Origin: Lucinisca nassula | Taxonomy: Eukaryota > Mollusca > Bivalvia > Lucinida > Lucinidae | NCBI GenBank assembly: GCA_963580285.1 | Contig: OY757013.1 | Location: 155,175,900-155,239,899, forward strand | DNA: 64,000 nucleotides | Reading direction: 5' to 3' | Shown here: positions 21,451 through 32,420 of the stretch, piece after piece | Layout of the letters: every line of letters begins with the position of its first letter | How positions within the stretch are numbered: position 1 is the first letter of the stretch | Notes under the pieces: generated by a model | Databases searched by the model: none | What the model was told of the DNA's origin: nothing | Seen by the model: only the letters and a program-made list of their open reading frames with translations | Made by a program: the position numbers and the translations under genes

Positions 21451-22402
21451 CCGACCAAATGCATGATTTACCCCATATCATTCAAAGTTCTAAACAATCG
21501 TCCCATCGATGCCCTCTTTGCTTTGGTTGCTACTGGAGGTTGAAAGTTAACTTACACACACAAACCATACATGTACGATTGAATACAAATTAAATGCACC
21601 ACACTCTGCTCGTTAGAATCGCCGAAATGACATTACTTTACAAAATGCCGTGTTAAGTACACCCGTCAATCCCCAATTTATAGTTTTCCTTATGTATTCT
21701 CAAAAACATAGACTGTAGAGCCTAAAATCTATGCTTGGAACAAAATTAAGAATGTCATAAATTTTCATCTGAAAAATCTAGATTTTGATATATTAAGGAA
21801 TGATCAATGTCACCCGGATGTGTTATCTAAATACAGACAGCTCTAGTCAGTACCCACTAACTATGTTTTAAGGAAAAATACGAGAACTAACTTATACCCC
21901 TGTAAACTTTTCTCTAACTACAGAGGGTCTTAACCCTTGTCCTGCTTATCCCGGATATGCCTTATCTTTGAAACAATGTAGATCCAGATCAGATGGCTTC
22001 TGACATTGTTTTCCATTCAGATTGTGAATTTGTTGCAATAATTTGCATCAAGTAATCTGATTGGTTGTTAATCGGTAGTGGGTGTGGCATATATAAATAT
22101 TCAGCAGGACAAGGGTTAAAGGGATGTTCATTATACGGTCTTGTAAAACGTGATGGGAAAACACTAAAACATGATAAGGCTAAATAGCAGTATTCATTTG
22201 TCTAGATTCTCGCTATTCAAGGCATACTTGAGACATTAATTTGTCTACAAAGACAGACAGCAACCAGAGAGCATTTCAGTTTAATATTGTCACAGAGCCT
22301 ATGTTTCATTATTTAGTTTATCCTGATCCAAGAATCTGCAAGAAGCAGACAGTTTAAAGCTTTATTGCCTTCTGTGCTTTATCCTTTATACGAGGTCTCA
22401 AC
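21451..22402. other. Unassigned, with decayed FB-B and pal60 remnants
   Basis: 21640-21905 contains worn FB-B-like pieces (CACCCGGATGTGTTATC, CAGTACCCACTAACTATGTT). 21975-22010 is a worn pal60 half. No gene seen. Confidence 0.5.
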
Positions 22403-22649
22403 ACATTACAAATACATTGTAAACTTTACCGCCGAAAAAAAATGAAAATTTTAAGATGATAATTTTTTATATTTTTCTTATTTCTGTTCAAAATATAGAT
22501 GGTGAGGACTCGTTAGAAACGCCTCATCGAGGCGGTTCTAACGAATACCCACAATCAATATTTTAGAGCAGAAATAAGAAAAATAGGTTTACCCTTTATA
22601 AAAGTGGGGTTCAAGGGGGTCAAAATTATATAGGCGTATTTTCGTGATG
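22403..22649. mobile_element. FB-A copy 3
   Basis: Reverse orientation: CATTACAAATACATTGTAAA (terminal repeat partly deleted) to GGCGTATTTTCGTGATG. Core GGACTCGTTAGAAACGCCTC / GAGGCGGTTCTAACGAATAC. Confidence 0.88.
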
Positions 22650-22763
22650 ATAACCAGATCGGTACAACGGGATGAGTGTAACTGTTATTAACCCATTATA
22701 GGAATGAATTTGAATTTCATTCTTGTGGAATCCACAAAAAAAAAAAAAAAAAAAAAAAATACC

Positions 22764-22964
22764 GATGTGTAAACTCCCGCGAATAACTCACAAATTGCAT
22801 GCAGTTTGTGAGTGATTCCCTGGAGTTTACACATCGATAAAATATATAGGGCTTCATGTAATAATATTGTGAGTGATTCGCCGGAGTTTACACATCAATA
22901 AAATATAGGGCTTCATGCAATAATATTGTGAGTAATTCGCCGGAGTTTACACATCAATAAAATC
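22764..22964. repeat. Foldback plus ~60-bp tandem repeat (3 copies)
   Basis: A palindrome at 22764-22835 (GATGTGTAAACTCC / GGAGTTTACACATC) followed by repeats starting at 22808, 22869 and 22928, each with GTGAGTGATTCGCCGGAG or a variant. Periods are 61 and 59 bp. A run of A's precedes it (22737-22759). Confidence 0.82.
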
Positions 22965-23374
22965 CACAAAAACAATGATAATTTATTTCTTATAAATCCA
23001 ACTATGTCATCGAAATATTAAAATGCCATTAAATGGCATTTAGGAATCATTTCAAAAGCGTAGGAATGAACTTGCCAATGGTCACGGCGGAATGATTATT
23101 CAATCAGAAGCTTTAAAAGAAACCCGACTGAACAAAACGTCAAGTCTATAAACTCAGTTGTTTATCTTCTAACATTTACGTTTTCAATAGTTTTCCATCT
23201 TTTAATCGAACGCTGTTGACGTCGTTTATATACAATGACGTAACACACGGGTTCTAAACGTGCTCTTTGACGTCACGTTATATTACTACCTGTCGATATG
23301 TGATTTACTTGCTCATGGAATTTATCGAAGTATTACTCTTTATTTCAACCAAACAATCCGCTTGAAATGATGAA
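22965..23374. other. No feature recognised
   Basis: AT-rich. It holds several isolated TGACGT/ACGTCA words (23220-23275), possibly repeat-K-related, but no alignable element. Confidence 0.4.
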
Positions 23375-23376
23375 TA

Positions 23377-23720
23377 CAGTCGAACTTCAATGGCTCGAAC
23401 ACCTTTGGGACCTCGAAAATCTGTTCGAGACTGGGGTAATTCGAGCCACTGAGGTTACTATCAGGAGGCATAACGAGATACTTTAAGATATATTTTCGGT
23501 GTTCTATAACGAAAATGTATGGTGTGTACTCATTAGAATCGCCTCATCGAGGCGATTCTAATGAGTACACACAACATACATTTGCAGGATAAAAGACTAA
23601 ATTCTCCTTAATTATCCCCCACTATGTCTTATGTAGAGGATTTCGCTAGGGGCTCAAGAATGGGTTCGACACATCCATGGTGAACGAGCCATCGGTGTTC
23701 GAGCCATCGAAGTTCTACTG
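23377..23720. mobile_element. TcM-C copy 3, full length
   Basis: 344 bp with TA at 23375-23376 and 23721-23722; ends CAGTCGAACTTCAATGGCTC / GAGCCATCGAAGTTCTACTG. Intact core at 23528-23572. Confidence 0.93.
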
Positions 23721-23722
23721 TA

Positions 23723-24145
23723 ATTGGAATTATAGTTAGTTCTTTTTGTATTTCCGGTGCATTCACACATATTCACCATATTTGCATTAGTTGATGGCTC
23801 TCAGCTAGCACATTGTCAATATTGGTAAAACAGGTACATGTAACCACCCCCCCCCCCTGACCTTTTCAATGTCAGCGGGGTCTGGTTACCTGTTTTTCAA
23901 CACTGATAACTTTCAGACTAGGAACCAGCAGATAATGCAAATAAGATGAATATTTATACAAGTCACAGACAAACTAATAATTAAACTGAAAATTTATCCA
24001 ATAATCACGCATACCATAAATGTTATACGGCAATCATTACGACCTGAAATTAGTCTAGCTGATTAATTTAAGAGGCTTCATGGCTTTAAAATATAACATG
24101 TCTGGGACAGGCAACATTGCGGTGAGGTGTCAAGGCTATCTAAGT
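23723..24145. other. No gene; C-run hairpin region
   Basis: GGTACATGTAACCACC with a C-run at 23845-23853 faces GGGGTCTGGTTACCTG: an imperfect inverted repeat at about 23800-23915. Otherwise nothing. Confidence 0.4.
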
Positions 24146-24147
24146 AA

Positions 24148-24376
24148 CCACGCCGTGGCCTAGTGGATAATTAATCATTAGGTCTCTCACCGCTGTGGGT
24201 TCGAGCCTGGTTCGAGTCACATGTGAGACGCCAAGTTCTGCAACTGAAGGTCAGGTAGTTTTTCTCCGGGTACTCCGGTTTTCGTCCACCTATGATTAAC
24301 GATAGGCTCGATATTAGTGAAATAATCTTGAAAGGGCCGTAACCCCCCCCCCCCCAAAAAAAAAAAAAATAAATAA
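24148..24376 (+). mobile_element. SINE-T, tRNA-headed, plus strand
   Basis: Head GTGGCCTAGTGGATAATTAA (A-box), B-box GGGTTCGAGCCTGG, central CTCCGGGTACTCCGGTTTTC, ending in AAAGGGCCGTAA, then C- and A-runs with (AAAT)n. Confidence 0.82.
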
Positions 24377-24587
24377 ATAAAAATAACCATGTTTCATATG
24401 TCACTGACTTCGATTACGAGTCTGTATATTGTTTTTTGGCAGATACCTTACGATGTCAAGTACATATCACACTCCGTCAGAAAACAAATGCCATTCATTC
24501 AGAATTTCAGAATTTATTGAAAATCTCAGGTTTACAAACATGTTAACTACTAGCCACTAGAGACACATGCTCAATATCAACAATATC

Positions 24588-24790
24588 ATTATGTAAACAA
24601 GTCCGTGAAATGAACACCCGTCTAAACCCCACTTTATTAAGAGAAGACTGGGGTTTACAGATATATATATTATTTTCCATATTTCTGCTCCAAACATAGG
24701 TTGAGTGAGCTCATTAGAACCGTATTATTGAGGCGTTTCTAACGAGCACACTCAACCTATGTTTGGAATAATTATAATAATAAAAATAGC
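24588..24790. mobile_element. FB-B copy, right end lost
   Basis: TGTAAACAAGTCCGTGAAAT through the core AACATAGGTTGAGTGAGCTC / GAGCACACTCAACCTATGTT; stops at ~24790. Confidence 0.8.
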
Positions 24791-25440
24791 AAACACACGA
24801 AGTGTTTGCTTTACTGTAGAGAGACTGGAACAACATACTGAGGCACCCAAATCTCGCCTGGAATCTCGTTCAATTTCTCGCGATAATCCGCCATCTTTAC
24901 AGAGTTCATGAGAATTGTATTCCTATCCAAAAATTGCTTCTCAAAACCAAAAGGAGTTAAGACCTATTAAAACAGAAACACAAAATGCGTCGAAATAATT
25001 TTAAAAACTCTTTTCGAAGACCGATGCCGCATCAAACGCTGAAGTTTGGTCGCGGGAAAGTTCCGAAACTACGTCACGCGTTTAAATTTACTGAAACGTA
25101 CCACACTGAGCCGCAATGGTTAGACAATAAAACCGAGCACCGCGACTGGACCAACGGGTAACCGGAGCATTTGCCGAAGCATTTACCGGAACTTCTCGGT
25201 AGGGTGGAAATCGCTTCTCGTCTGGCCAAGCAATAAAAACTTTTCACAAACTATCACTCAGGGGTATAAAATAAAGCCCTGCGAATTGTCTGAGACACAA
25301 TGAGCTATCTGGCTACCTGTGGATTTCTACCTTCCCAAGATTTACAAAATGATGATAAGCCCCAAATCTATAGTATAACGCTAGTGCTTCAGGGTACTTT
25401 AAAGTGTCCACGCTGCAAACTAACTGAGTCACCAACTCAA
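24791..25440. other. No feature recognised
   Basis: No supported gene or repeat. A GATA run sits at 25447-25463 just beyond. Confidence 0.45.
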
Positions 25441-25503
25441 TATATGAAGATAGATAGATAGATAGGGGTGTATATGAGTGTGTTTGCTCAGAAGGCAGTG
25501 CCT

Positions 25504-25510
25504 TTATTTC

Positions 25511-25557
<47 letters not shown>

Positions 25558-25650
25558 CAGTTCTGAGCAATGTGGATAAAGTCTCTTTCTCAAGGAAGCA
25601 TTACTTGGCGCTTGCGGGGATCGAACCGTTTACCTCTCGATCTCAAATCC
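25504..25650 (-). mobile_element. SINE-J, minus strand, (ATT)n tail
   Basis: Minus-strand B-box GGTTCGATCCCCGC, body CCTTGAGAAAGAGACT, tail toward the trinucleotide run at 25512-25557. Same family as 8800-9049. The tyrosine-run ORF here is a microsatellite artefact. Confidence 0.78.
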
Positions 25651-25654
25651 GATG

Positions 25655-26040
25655 TTTAACTGTAAAACTTCTCCCCGTACTTCATCATTGTGCAGATAAC
25701 ATTTTATTTTCTTTGGAAGGATCGAGTCCATTGCCAGTAATTTGAAAACCGAGTACCGCTGAAATCGATAATAGGGGGCGTATTCAGCCTTCCAGATAAC
25801 GGTGCTCTTTGTGAAGAAACTCAATAAAACCGAACTTCCGGTGTTTTATTCTGCTTCCAAAGTCAACATATTTTAAATTTTCATTTATTTTGCGACACTG
25901 CAACTGGTGTTTACTGCCGTTTGGCGGCCGTACAAAAGTCGTTCCATGCTTCAAAATAGCGCTGATTATATTTTATTTTCTTTGGGTGCATCGAGTCCAT
26001 TCCCAGAAACTTGAAAACTGACACGTTCCAAAGAAAACTA
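25655..26040 (+). repeat. Repeat-R relative (tandem 269-bp period)
   Basis: ATTTTATTTTCTTTGG followed by ATCGAGTCCATT occurs at 25701 and again at 25970. GCAACTGGTGTTTACTGCCG...GGCGGCCGTA matches the hammerhead-bearing unit at 57350-57390. I find no intact hammerhead in this copy. Confidence 0.65.
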
Positions 26041-26054
26041 AGAAAACTATTGCA

Positions 26055-26140
26055 CATTTTCATCAGAAAAAGTCATCTTTTGAGATGTGAAAAATGCACT
26101 ATACCTCACGGATGAGTTATCGCAGTGTGACATAGCTATA
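26055..26140. mobile_element. FB-B terminal fragment
   Basis: TTTTCATCAGAAAAAGTCAT ... AAATGCACTATACCTCACGG ... GTTATCGCAGTG: one end of FB-B without the core. Confidence 0.65.
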
Positions 26141-26922
26141 CTAGTATGTTTGTTCCTGTCCTACCGAACCTCAATAGCAGAGTTGATCCAGATGAGCCAT
26201 CTGTTTAGTATCTACACTGAATCGCTAGTAAATTTAAATGGATACATAAAATATCAAGTATTTTGATTGATTGATAGTCAGAAATGGATTTGACATAATT
26301 AATTTATTCAGCAAGGCAAGAGCTCAAGTGATGTCGATCGAAGAAGTACGCAGCACAGTTCATATCCTTACATGGTAGTATACACAATGACCTAACCTCA
26401 ATCAAAAGCTACGTTTATCTGTTATGCGTAGGTATTTTATGCGATGGAATTGGGTCCCATATTCTGGTCATACCATCGTTTGTTTTAGGGTTAGGGTTTA
26501 AAATCTAATGAATTCCGGAGCTAAGCTGACCCCATCAGTGTCCACTCCACCAACCTTGTTCACCGCTGACTGTGTCGAGGAGGTCCTTCTGTTGCAGTTT
26601 GTTATACGAGCACTGTGAAATGCCTATTCAAAACTACCTTTGGGACAAAACTACCTTTGGGACTGTTTAAAAGTCAACCACTTTTGAACAGTTCCAAATT
26701 TCAAATCCGATAACTTTGTGTCTGTTAAGAAAACACGCACAAAAGAAAAAATGAGATCTTTTTTTACAGGAATTAGTCTTAGCTTTAACGGAGTTTCACT
26801 GTATATTTGTTGGCTTTGTATTGGATGCGCTTGTTTATATGCGTTTTTTTCTGTCGACAAAAAGTTATATATACAGTATATATATCCCACTGCCGACGGG
26901 AAACCCTTAAAGGGGTACCTTT
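26141..26922. other. No gene; MITE-N-like fragment
   Basis: CCACTTTTGAACAGTTCCAA (about 26678-26697) matches the interior of MITE-N. Overlapping ORFs at 26651-26992 on both strands have no recognisable domain. Confidence 0.45.
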
Positions 26923-26989
26923 GCAAACAGTGCAGGCCCAGAGCAGACGCCGCAGAACGCGGCGTCTGATCAGAGCCTGCACTATTTGC
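26923..26989. repeat. pal60 palindromic repeat, copy 7
   Basis: Best-preserved copy: GCAAACAGTGCAGGCCCAGA ... CGCCGCAGAACGCGGCG ... GCCTGCACTATTTGC. Confidence 0.88.
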
Positions 26990-27224
26990 TAACAGAATTT
27001 TCCGTCATAAATAGAATAAAAAAGAAAAATTTGATCTACCACCCCTTATATAACAAATGAACTTGTCCAACATATAGCAATGGAATAGCCCACTAGTATA
27101 CAATGGGACATACAGTCGCAGTTGTAATGCTGAGGACTGTACCACTGACCAATGAACATACACCGAGCACAAAAAGGACGCGATGACAATTATCATGATA
27201 AAACATCTGTGTGAAATAGAACAT

Positions 27225-27440
27225 TATTTCTCCAGAACAGTTATTTTTCTGACAACAGATCGTGACAGTTTACTTTATTTATTCCACAAACAGAGGTTGT
27301 GGGTGCTAATTAGAACCACCTCATTGAGGCGCTTCTAACGGGTACCCGCAACAGAAATAAGAAAAGTAATATATACCTCTGTAAACACCAGTTGTCTCTA
27401 CATAAAGTGGGGTTTAGAGGAATATTCATCACACAGACGT
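27225..27440. mobile_element. FB-B copy, partial
   Basis: AGGTTGTGGGTGCTAATTAG ... CACCTCATTGAGGCGCTTCT core and TAAAGTGGGGTTTAGAGGAA right side; the termini are worn. Confidence 0.75.
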
Positions 27441-27512
27441 GTTGATGTGAAGAATAATCCCGAAGCTCCGGATAATGTTTATCATTACATGTACATTACG
27501 ATAACGATTTGC

Positions 27513-27673
27513 AGACACTTCGGCCCCACTACCACCTCGGCCCCTAGACAGGTCGGCCCAAAAACAAGTCGGCCCTAGACACCTCGGCCCTAGTCACATC
27601 GGCCCTAGACACCTCGGCCCAACTGTCACATCGGCCCCTAGACATCTCGGCCCCAAAGACACCTCGGCCCCAC
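27513..27673 (+). repeat. TCGGCCC minisatellite, left arm
   Basis: About ten imperfect 12-18-bp units with the invariant TCGGCCC and spacer CTAGACAC or variants. Confidence 0.9.
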
Positions 27674-27747
27674 TTTTGATATCCGTTAGGGTATGGGCAT
27701 TTATATCATGTTAAGATCGGCCCCGCCCATCGGGACTTCAAGAAACC

Positions 27748-28046
27748 ACAGGCCCCCGCTCATAGGGGCTTGAAGAAATATATGGGCTGCATGGTGCTTC
27801 CACGCAGAGCTGAATCCAGCCCGCACACTGGTACTGGTAAACCGCTTAGAGGATCTAAGCCTGTCCAGGAACCGCGGTGCGAGGCGGACCGTCCATGCTT
27901 ATAAACCCTATTGGTTTCATTGAGCGACAGGGCTTGAGATGTCATTTCATCTCAATGTCGGGTAAAAGTCCCACAAAAATGGAAGCAACGTCTCCAAAAT
28001 GACCTTAACAGTGTTGACGGGGACGTTAAACCTCAAATCAAACAAA
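27748..28046 (+). mobile_element. SINE-D copy 4
   Basis: GGCCCCCGCTCATAGGGGCT head, CCTCAAATCAAACAAAAC tail. A fragment of another head (GGCCCCGCCCATCGGGACTT) precedes it at 27719-27738. Confidence 0.87.
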
Positions 28047-28052
28047 ACAAAA

Positions 28053-28292
28053 CAGCCTGTGACATGAGTACTGGTAAATCGCTTAGAGGTTTTAAGCCTG
28101 GCCAGGAAACGTGGTGTGAGTCGGGCCGTTCATACTTATAAACCCTATTGGTTTCATTTGGCTGTCGGGCTTGAGATGTCATTTCATCTCAATGTCGGGT
28201 AAAATTCCCACAAAATTGGAAGCAACGTCTCCAAAATGACCGATACAGTGTTGACGGGGACGTTAAACCTCAAATCAAACAAACAAACAAAA
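28053..28292 (+). mobile_element. SINE-D copy 5, 5' truncated
   Basis: Starts in the middle (GTGACATGAGTACTGGTAAA), ends AACCTCAAATCAAACAAACA. Head-to-tail with copy 4. Confidence 0.85.
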
Positions 28293-28321
28293 ACTACTGG
28301 TTTATTGATTTTGGACGACAA

Positions 28322-28570
28322 ACGTCAAATCTAACGAGCACCCATAACCTATGTTATTTTTCCTATTTCTGCTCTAAAATAAAGATTATGGGTACTCGTT
28401 AGAATGGGTGCTCGTTAGAAACGCCTCAGTGAGGCGATTCTAACGAGCACCCACAATCTATATTTGAGCAGAAATGATAAAAATATCACAATTTTTCCTC
28501 TTACATGTATAATCTTCGTTTTTTTCGGCGGTAAAGTTTACAAAGCATTTGTATAGGCGTGTTTTCATAC
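28322..28570. mobile_element. FB-A copy 4, rearranged
   Basis: Left part begins within the element with ACGAGCACCCATAACCTATG; the core arm is partly duplicated (GGGTACTCGTTAGAATGGG then GTGCTCGTTAGAAACGCCTC). Right end GGCGTGTTTTCATAC. A further core-like piece (TGTGTACTGGTTAGAACC) follows at about 28600. Confidence 0.78.
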
Positions 28571-28639
28571 TTCATATTTCTGCTCCAAGATACAGAATGT
28601 GTGTACTGGTTAGAACCGTCTCAATGAGCAGGACTGATC

Positions 28640-29289
28640 AGAATGCGTCTTTGACAAGCTTCAATCAAAACCAGTTTAATATAAATCTGTGTTTATGCAA
28701 ACTAGTCATTTCTCAGATCCCTTTCATATAAGTTAACATGTCAATGCGATAAATCATCTTGGAAACGATTGAACCAGTATCAAAGATCTATGTTTTCGAG
28801 CAGAAGTAAGAAATATAATTTTTATTAACTTTTCGTTATATAATTTTGGTTTGATGGAATCTTCAATTTGTTAAGTTGTTAGGAAATAAGATCAAATTAT
28901 TTTAATGTTATTTTCATTTCATATAAAAAACAAATAACCAATGAGACGTTTATAATAAATATAACAACGCATACACGACATTTTCAGGTTAACTTGGACT
29001 ATTACAACAAGAAGACACTATCTCCCGCCGCCTTCAACCATGACGTCGACCTTGAGTCAGCACCACGAAAAGTGGGGTTTTGCGGGTTGTTCTAATTGTG
29101 AATATTTGATACTGATAGTCAATGAGCCTTTTCTACCAAAAAATACGGGCCATGAAGACTTTGCACACAGTGTACATCCGGATTCATCTGATCTGGATCT
29201 ACACTGTCATTCAGTTTGCGAATTTTAAATGAATACAATATACATCATATCAAGTAATATGAGGGACTGATAGTCAGAAATGTGACTAA

Positions 29290-29328
<39 letters not shown>

Positions 29329-29345
29329 AGTATACAGTATAGCAA
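28640..29345. other. No gene; (AAAT)n microsatellite and pal60 remnant
   Basis: (AATA)n at 29289-29329; a worn pal60 at 29165-29215. Otherwise nothing recognised. Confidence 0.5.
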
Positions 29346-29493
29346 AGTGGGGCCGACGGGTCTAGGGGCCGAGGTGTCCAGGGGCTGACCCGTCTAGGGT
29401 TTCAATTTTATGCGGGACCGAGGTGGTTTTGGGGCCGAGGTGTCTAGGGGCCGAAGTGTCTAGGGGCCGAGGTGGTTTTGGGGCCGAAGTGTC
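29346..29493 (-). repeat. TCGGCCC minisatellite, right arm
   Basis: GGGGCCGAGGTGTCTAGGGG-type units, inverted relative to 27513-27673. Confidence 0.9.
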
Positions 29494-29544
29494 CTGTTAC
29501 CACGATAACACACCCGTTGTTTTTTGTTTCACATATCCAAAATG

Positions 29545-29745
29545 GTAATTTTTTCTGAGCAGTCTGATCAGAGTCTTCGTTGTGCGCTCTAAGGATAGCT
29601 AAGAGCCCAATGATTCTTCGTGCAACAAGGGAAGTCTCTGGTTAGACTATATGGATGCGCAGGCTGATCTGAGTCTTCACTGGGCGCACATGTCTTATTG
29701 TAGGTTTTGTCGTGCGATGGCTATATTGGCTTTTCCCCCGAATAT
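29545..29745. repeat. Repeat-L copy (GCGCAGGCTGATCTG type)
   Basis: CAGTCTGATCAGAGTCTTCG and GCGCAGGCTGATCTGAGTCT flank a block that also occurs inverted at 36565-36775 (shared GAAGTCTCTGGTTAGACTAT). Confidence 0.7.
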
Positions 29746-30659
29746 GTTTCTTGCTAATGTAAGAAGATGATAAACGATGCACGTCAAAAATATCATAGGC
29801 CAATATGTGTACCACGTGAGGGGAAATTCGGATCACTAAAGGCACGCTTGTTGTGACTGCGTATGACACGCGCTGTGAAATGGATAAAATTAAGGGCAAT
29901 CTCATTCTCCCGTCCTGACCTAACTGGATCCAGAGGCACGCCCGAATGCAATGCGCGACCATGATTTCTACAAAACTGTCATGCTCGCAATGCTCCACAA
30001 CATGCTGCTGCATCGCCGTTCGGGCCATTGCCTAAACAAAGGAATGATTTCCTCGGCCCCGGCTGCCTTCATATTTGGCATGTTGGTCTCTTGTGAGAAG
30101 AAGGGCTTTCCTCTCATATAAAATTTTGACTTTTGACCTTGATCTTGACCTATATACTTGTAAGTCAGATCTGTATTGTCAAAGGGAACTGCAGACTCAT
30201 AAGACTAGATTCAGACAGATGCCACCCCCACCTTCTCCCTTGTCACCACGAAGCATTGTAAGTTAGACTGAGCCGGTTCATCTCCGTACGGTGCACTAGG
30301 ACCTGACCCTCACTGTCCACACAAAGTGCACAGATAGTGACAGACAAGCCAGCTCTGTATTAATAGTCAATGGGAACTTTTGACAGACTTCATCCTCAAA
30401 AGAAAATAATTTGGAAGGAATGCATGGTTGACCCTCTGACAAAGTTGCTCAGAATACTTTCGCTCCATTGAAAATGGTAGTCACCAGCACTAAAAATATA
30501 CAACCTTTAAAATGACTTCTACTCCTAAATATTTGAAATGATATCACAGAAATGTTTCTTGGGTCACTGTCAACAAAACTGTTCAAACCATTTACTCAAC
30601 CTTATATTACCCACTATTTTATTTCTACAATATGGATCAGGTGAGCGATCCAGGGCCAT
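29746..30659. other. No feature recognised
   Basis: A 128-codon minus-strand ORF (29642-30028) overlaps repeat-L and has no recognised domain. No gene supported. Confidence 0.45.
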
Positions 30660-30830
30660 TATGACCCTCTTATTCTTATTTATACTCCGAACAGAAGTTG
30701 TTGGTACGTTAGAACCGCTTCTCTAAAGAGTACCCACAACCTTGTCTTGAAGCAGACATAAGAAAAAATCTCTAAATAATGTGGGGTTTAGAGGGTAATC
30801 AATTCACGGACACATGACGCAGCTTTTTGT
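30660..30830. mobile_element. FB-B copy, partial
   Basis: GAACAGAAGTTGTTGGTACG ... AGAACCGCTTCTCTAAAGAG ... ACCCACAACC, then TGTGGGGTTTAGAGGG. Confidence 0.72.
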
Positions 30831-32122
30831 TTGGAGTTGGCATCTTCTTGATTGATTGCCGACCAGGGCTTGAGGGCATCATCTACCCTGGATATTGCTA
30901 CACAGGTTCAGACTCGTGTGTCTTATGAGAAAAGGCACGCAAATTACATATAAAAGTCCTTTGCATAATCATTTTTTTCATTTCTGTAATAAAATATAGA
31001 CTATGAGTACCGAATAAGACAGGTCTAATAAGTTCTAAACACCCTCTCAATCCATAATGAGAGGAAACATGGGCAATTTTACACAAAAAATGTCATTATA
31101 GTGCAACGAAAGACAAATGGAAGTGTTATGCTGCTTAGTTCTAACTTAAATGTCATTTATCATGAATGTGAAATCATTAAGAACTATTTATTAATACACT
31201 ACTCCAGGTAAGTGTAATATGAAAACTGGATCAAATCATCTATATTAGTTTCTGAGATATTACAGTTAAAAGTCTGAAATATTTCAAATAAAAATCTCCA
31301 CATGTTGACTTCCCTTATGAAGAATTCTATGATGTCATAGTTGACTTCAAAGTCTTTGAACTTTTTAACAATCAATATATCTGGTGTTTTACAATCATCA
31401 GAAATTATTTAGCCACCTGATTATATCAATGAAACTGATCTCAGTCAAAACACAGAATCAATTTCTTCTAATTTCAAACCTAAGGTCTATAAATTAAAAT
31501 TCAATAATATATTTAAATAATTTAAATTTCGGATTACATGTTTGAATGTAGATCAAACAACATACAGTTGTATGTCGTGTGTTTATAAGACATGCAAAAA
31601 GCATTTATTAACCTAACTAAAGAATTTATATATGAACTGTTTGTTTTAAACTGTTTAAAATTTCATTTAAAACTGAAAAAAAAAATAATAATTTAGAAAT
31701 GAAAGTTCAAATTTATATCCAGAGTTGTTAATTAGTTTCACCGCCATCAGTGGACATAAGAAAAATGTATAATAAAATAACGGAAAATGAAAATTTGGCA
31801 GTTTTAAAGTTAATTCAAAAAGTTAATATCCACTTTGATGTCACAAAATATTGCATTGTGGGTCTAAATCAACCGAAATTCAAGGGAGGTTACCCTAAGT
31901 GGAAAATAGGTAAGCATCAAATATAAATGAGCATATCTTTTAAACAAATGGCATGTTTTTCATGAGGCTTTCAGATAAATGATCCTCTTTTTGTATTCTT
32001 TCAGTATACTTAATCCTACAAATATGTAAATTTTCGTGATAAGTGATCTTTAAGGCGATAATCAAAGCTCTGGCAGTACAAGTGGGCCGATTGTCTCTGT
32101 GTATAGCCTGAAAACCGGGCTT
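30831..32122. other. Longest unassigned stretch
   Basis: About 1.3 kb of AT-rich sequence with no ORF above background and no match to other parts of the window. Confidence 0.5.
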
Positions 32123-32331
32123 CATCACGAAAACACGCTTATATAATTTTGACCCCCTTGAACCCCACATTTATACAGTGAAACGGGTGTTTACGGGGGT
32201 AAACCATATTTTTCTTATTTCTGGTCTAAAACATAGATTTAGGTATCCACAATCTGAAGTTTACGCAGAAATAAGAAAAATATCACAATGTTTCGTCTTA
32301 GAAATTTCTTTTTCTCTGCGGTAAAGTTTAC
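32123..32331. mobile_element. FB-A copy 5, end replaced by copy 6
   Basis: CATCACGAAAACACGCTTAT to GCGGTAAAGTTTAC, where FB-A copy 6 begins. The expected terminal ~31 bp is not here; matching sequence follows the far end of copy 6. Confidence 0.82.
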
Positions 32332-32420
32332 CATCACGAAAACACGTCTATATAATTTTTACCCCCTTTAACCCCACTTTTATATAGTAAAACTTGGGTT
32401 TACAGAGGTAAACTTTATTT

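Larger units (their letters stand above)
27513..29493. mobile_element. Foldback-like unit bounded by TCGGCCC arrays
   Basis: A left array (27513-27673) of short units of the form GACACCTCGGCCC(TA) and a right array (29346-29493) of the reverse complement. The outermost 14 bp are exact inverted repeats: GACACTTCGGCCCC and GGGGCCGAAGTGTC. Foldback transposons are known for long inverted ends made of short tandem units; here the assignment is inferred. The ~1.7 kb interior carries SINE-D copies 4 and 5 and FB sequences, all non-coding. Confidence 0.6.

Noticed and set aside
26486..26502. Telomere-like TTAGGGTTAGGG
   Set aside because: Only two units in unique sequence; not an array.
30831..32122. 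Possible regulatory or exon region because it lacks repeats
   Set aside because: Nothing positive supports it; no splice-flanked ORF or motif could be shown.
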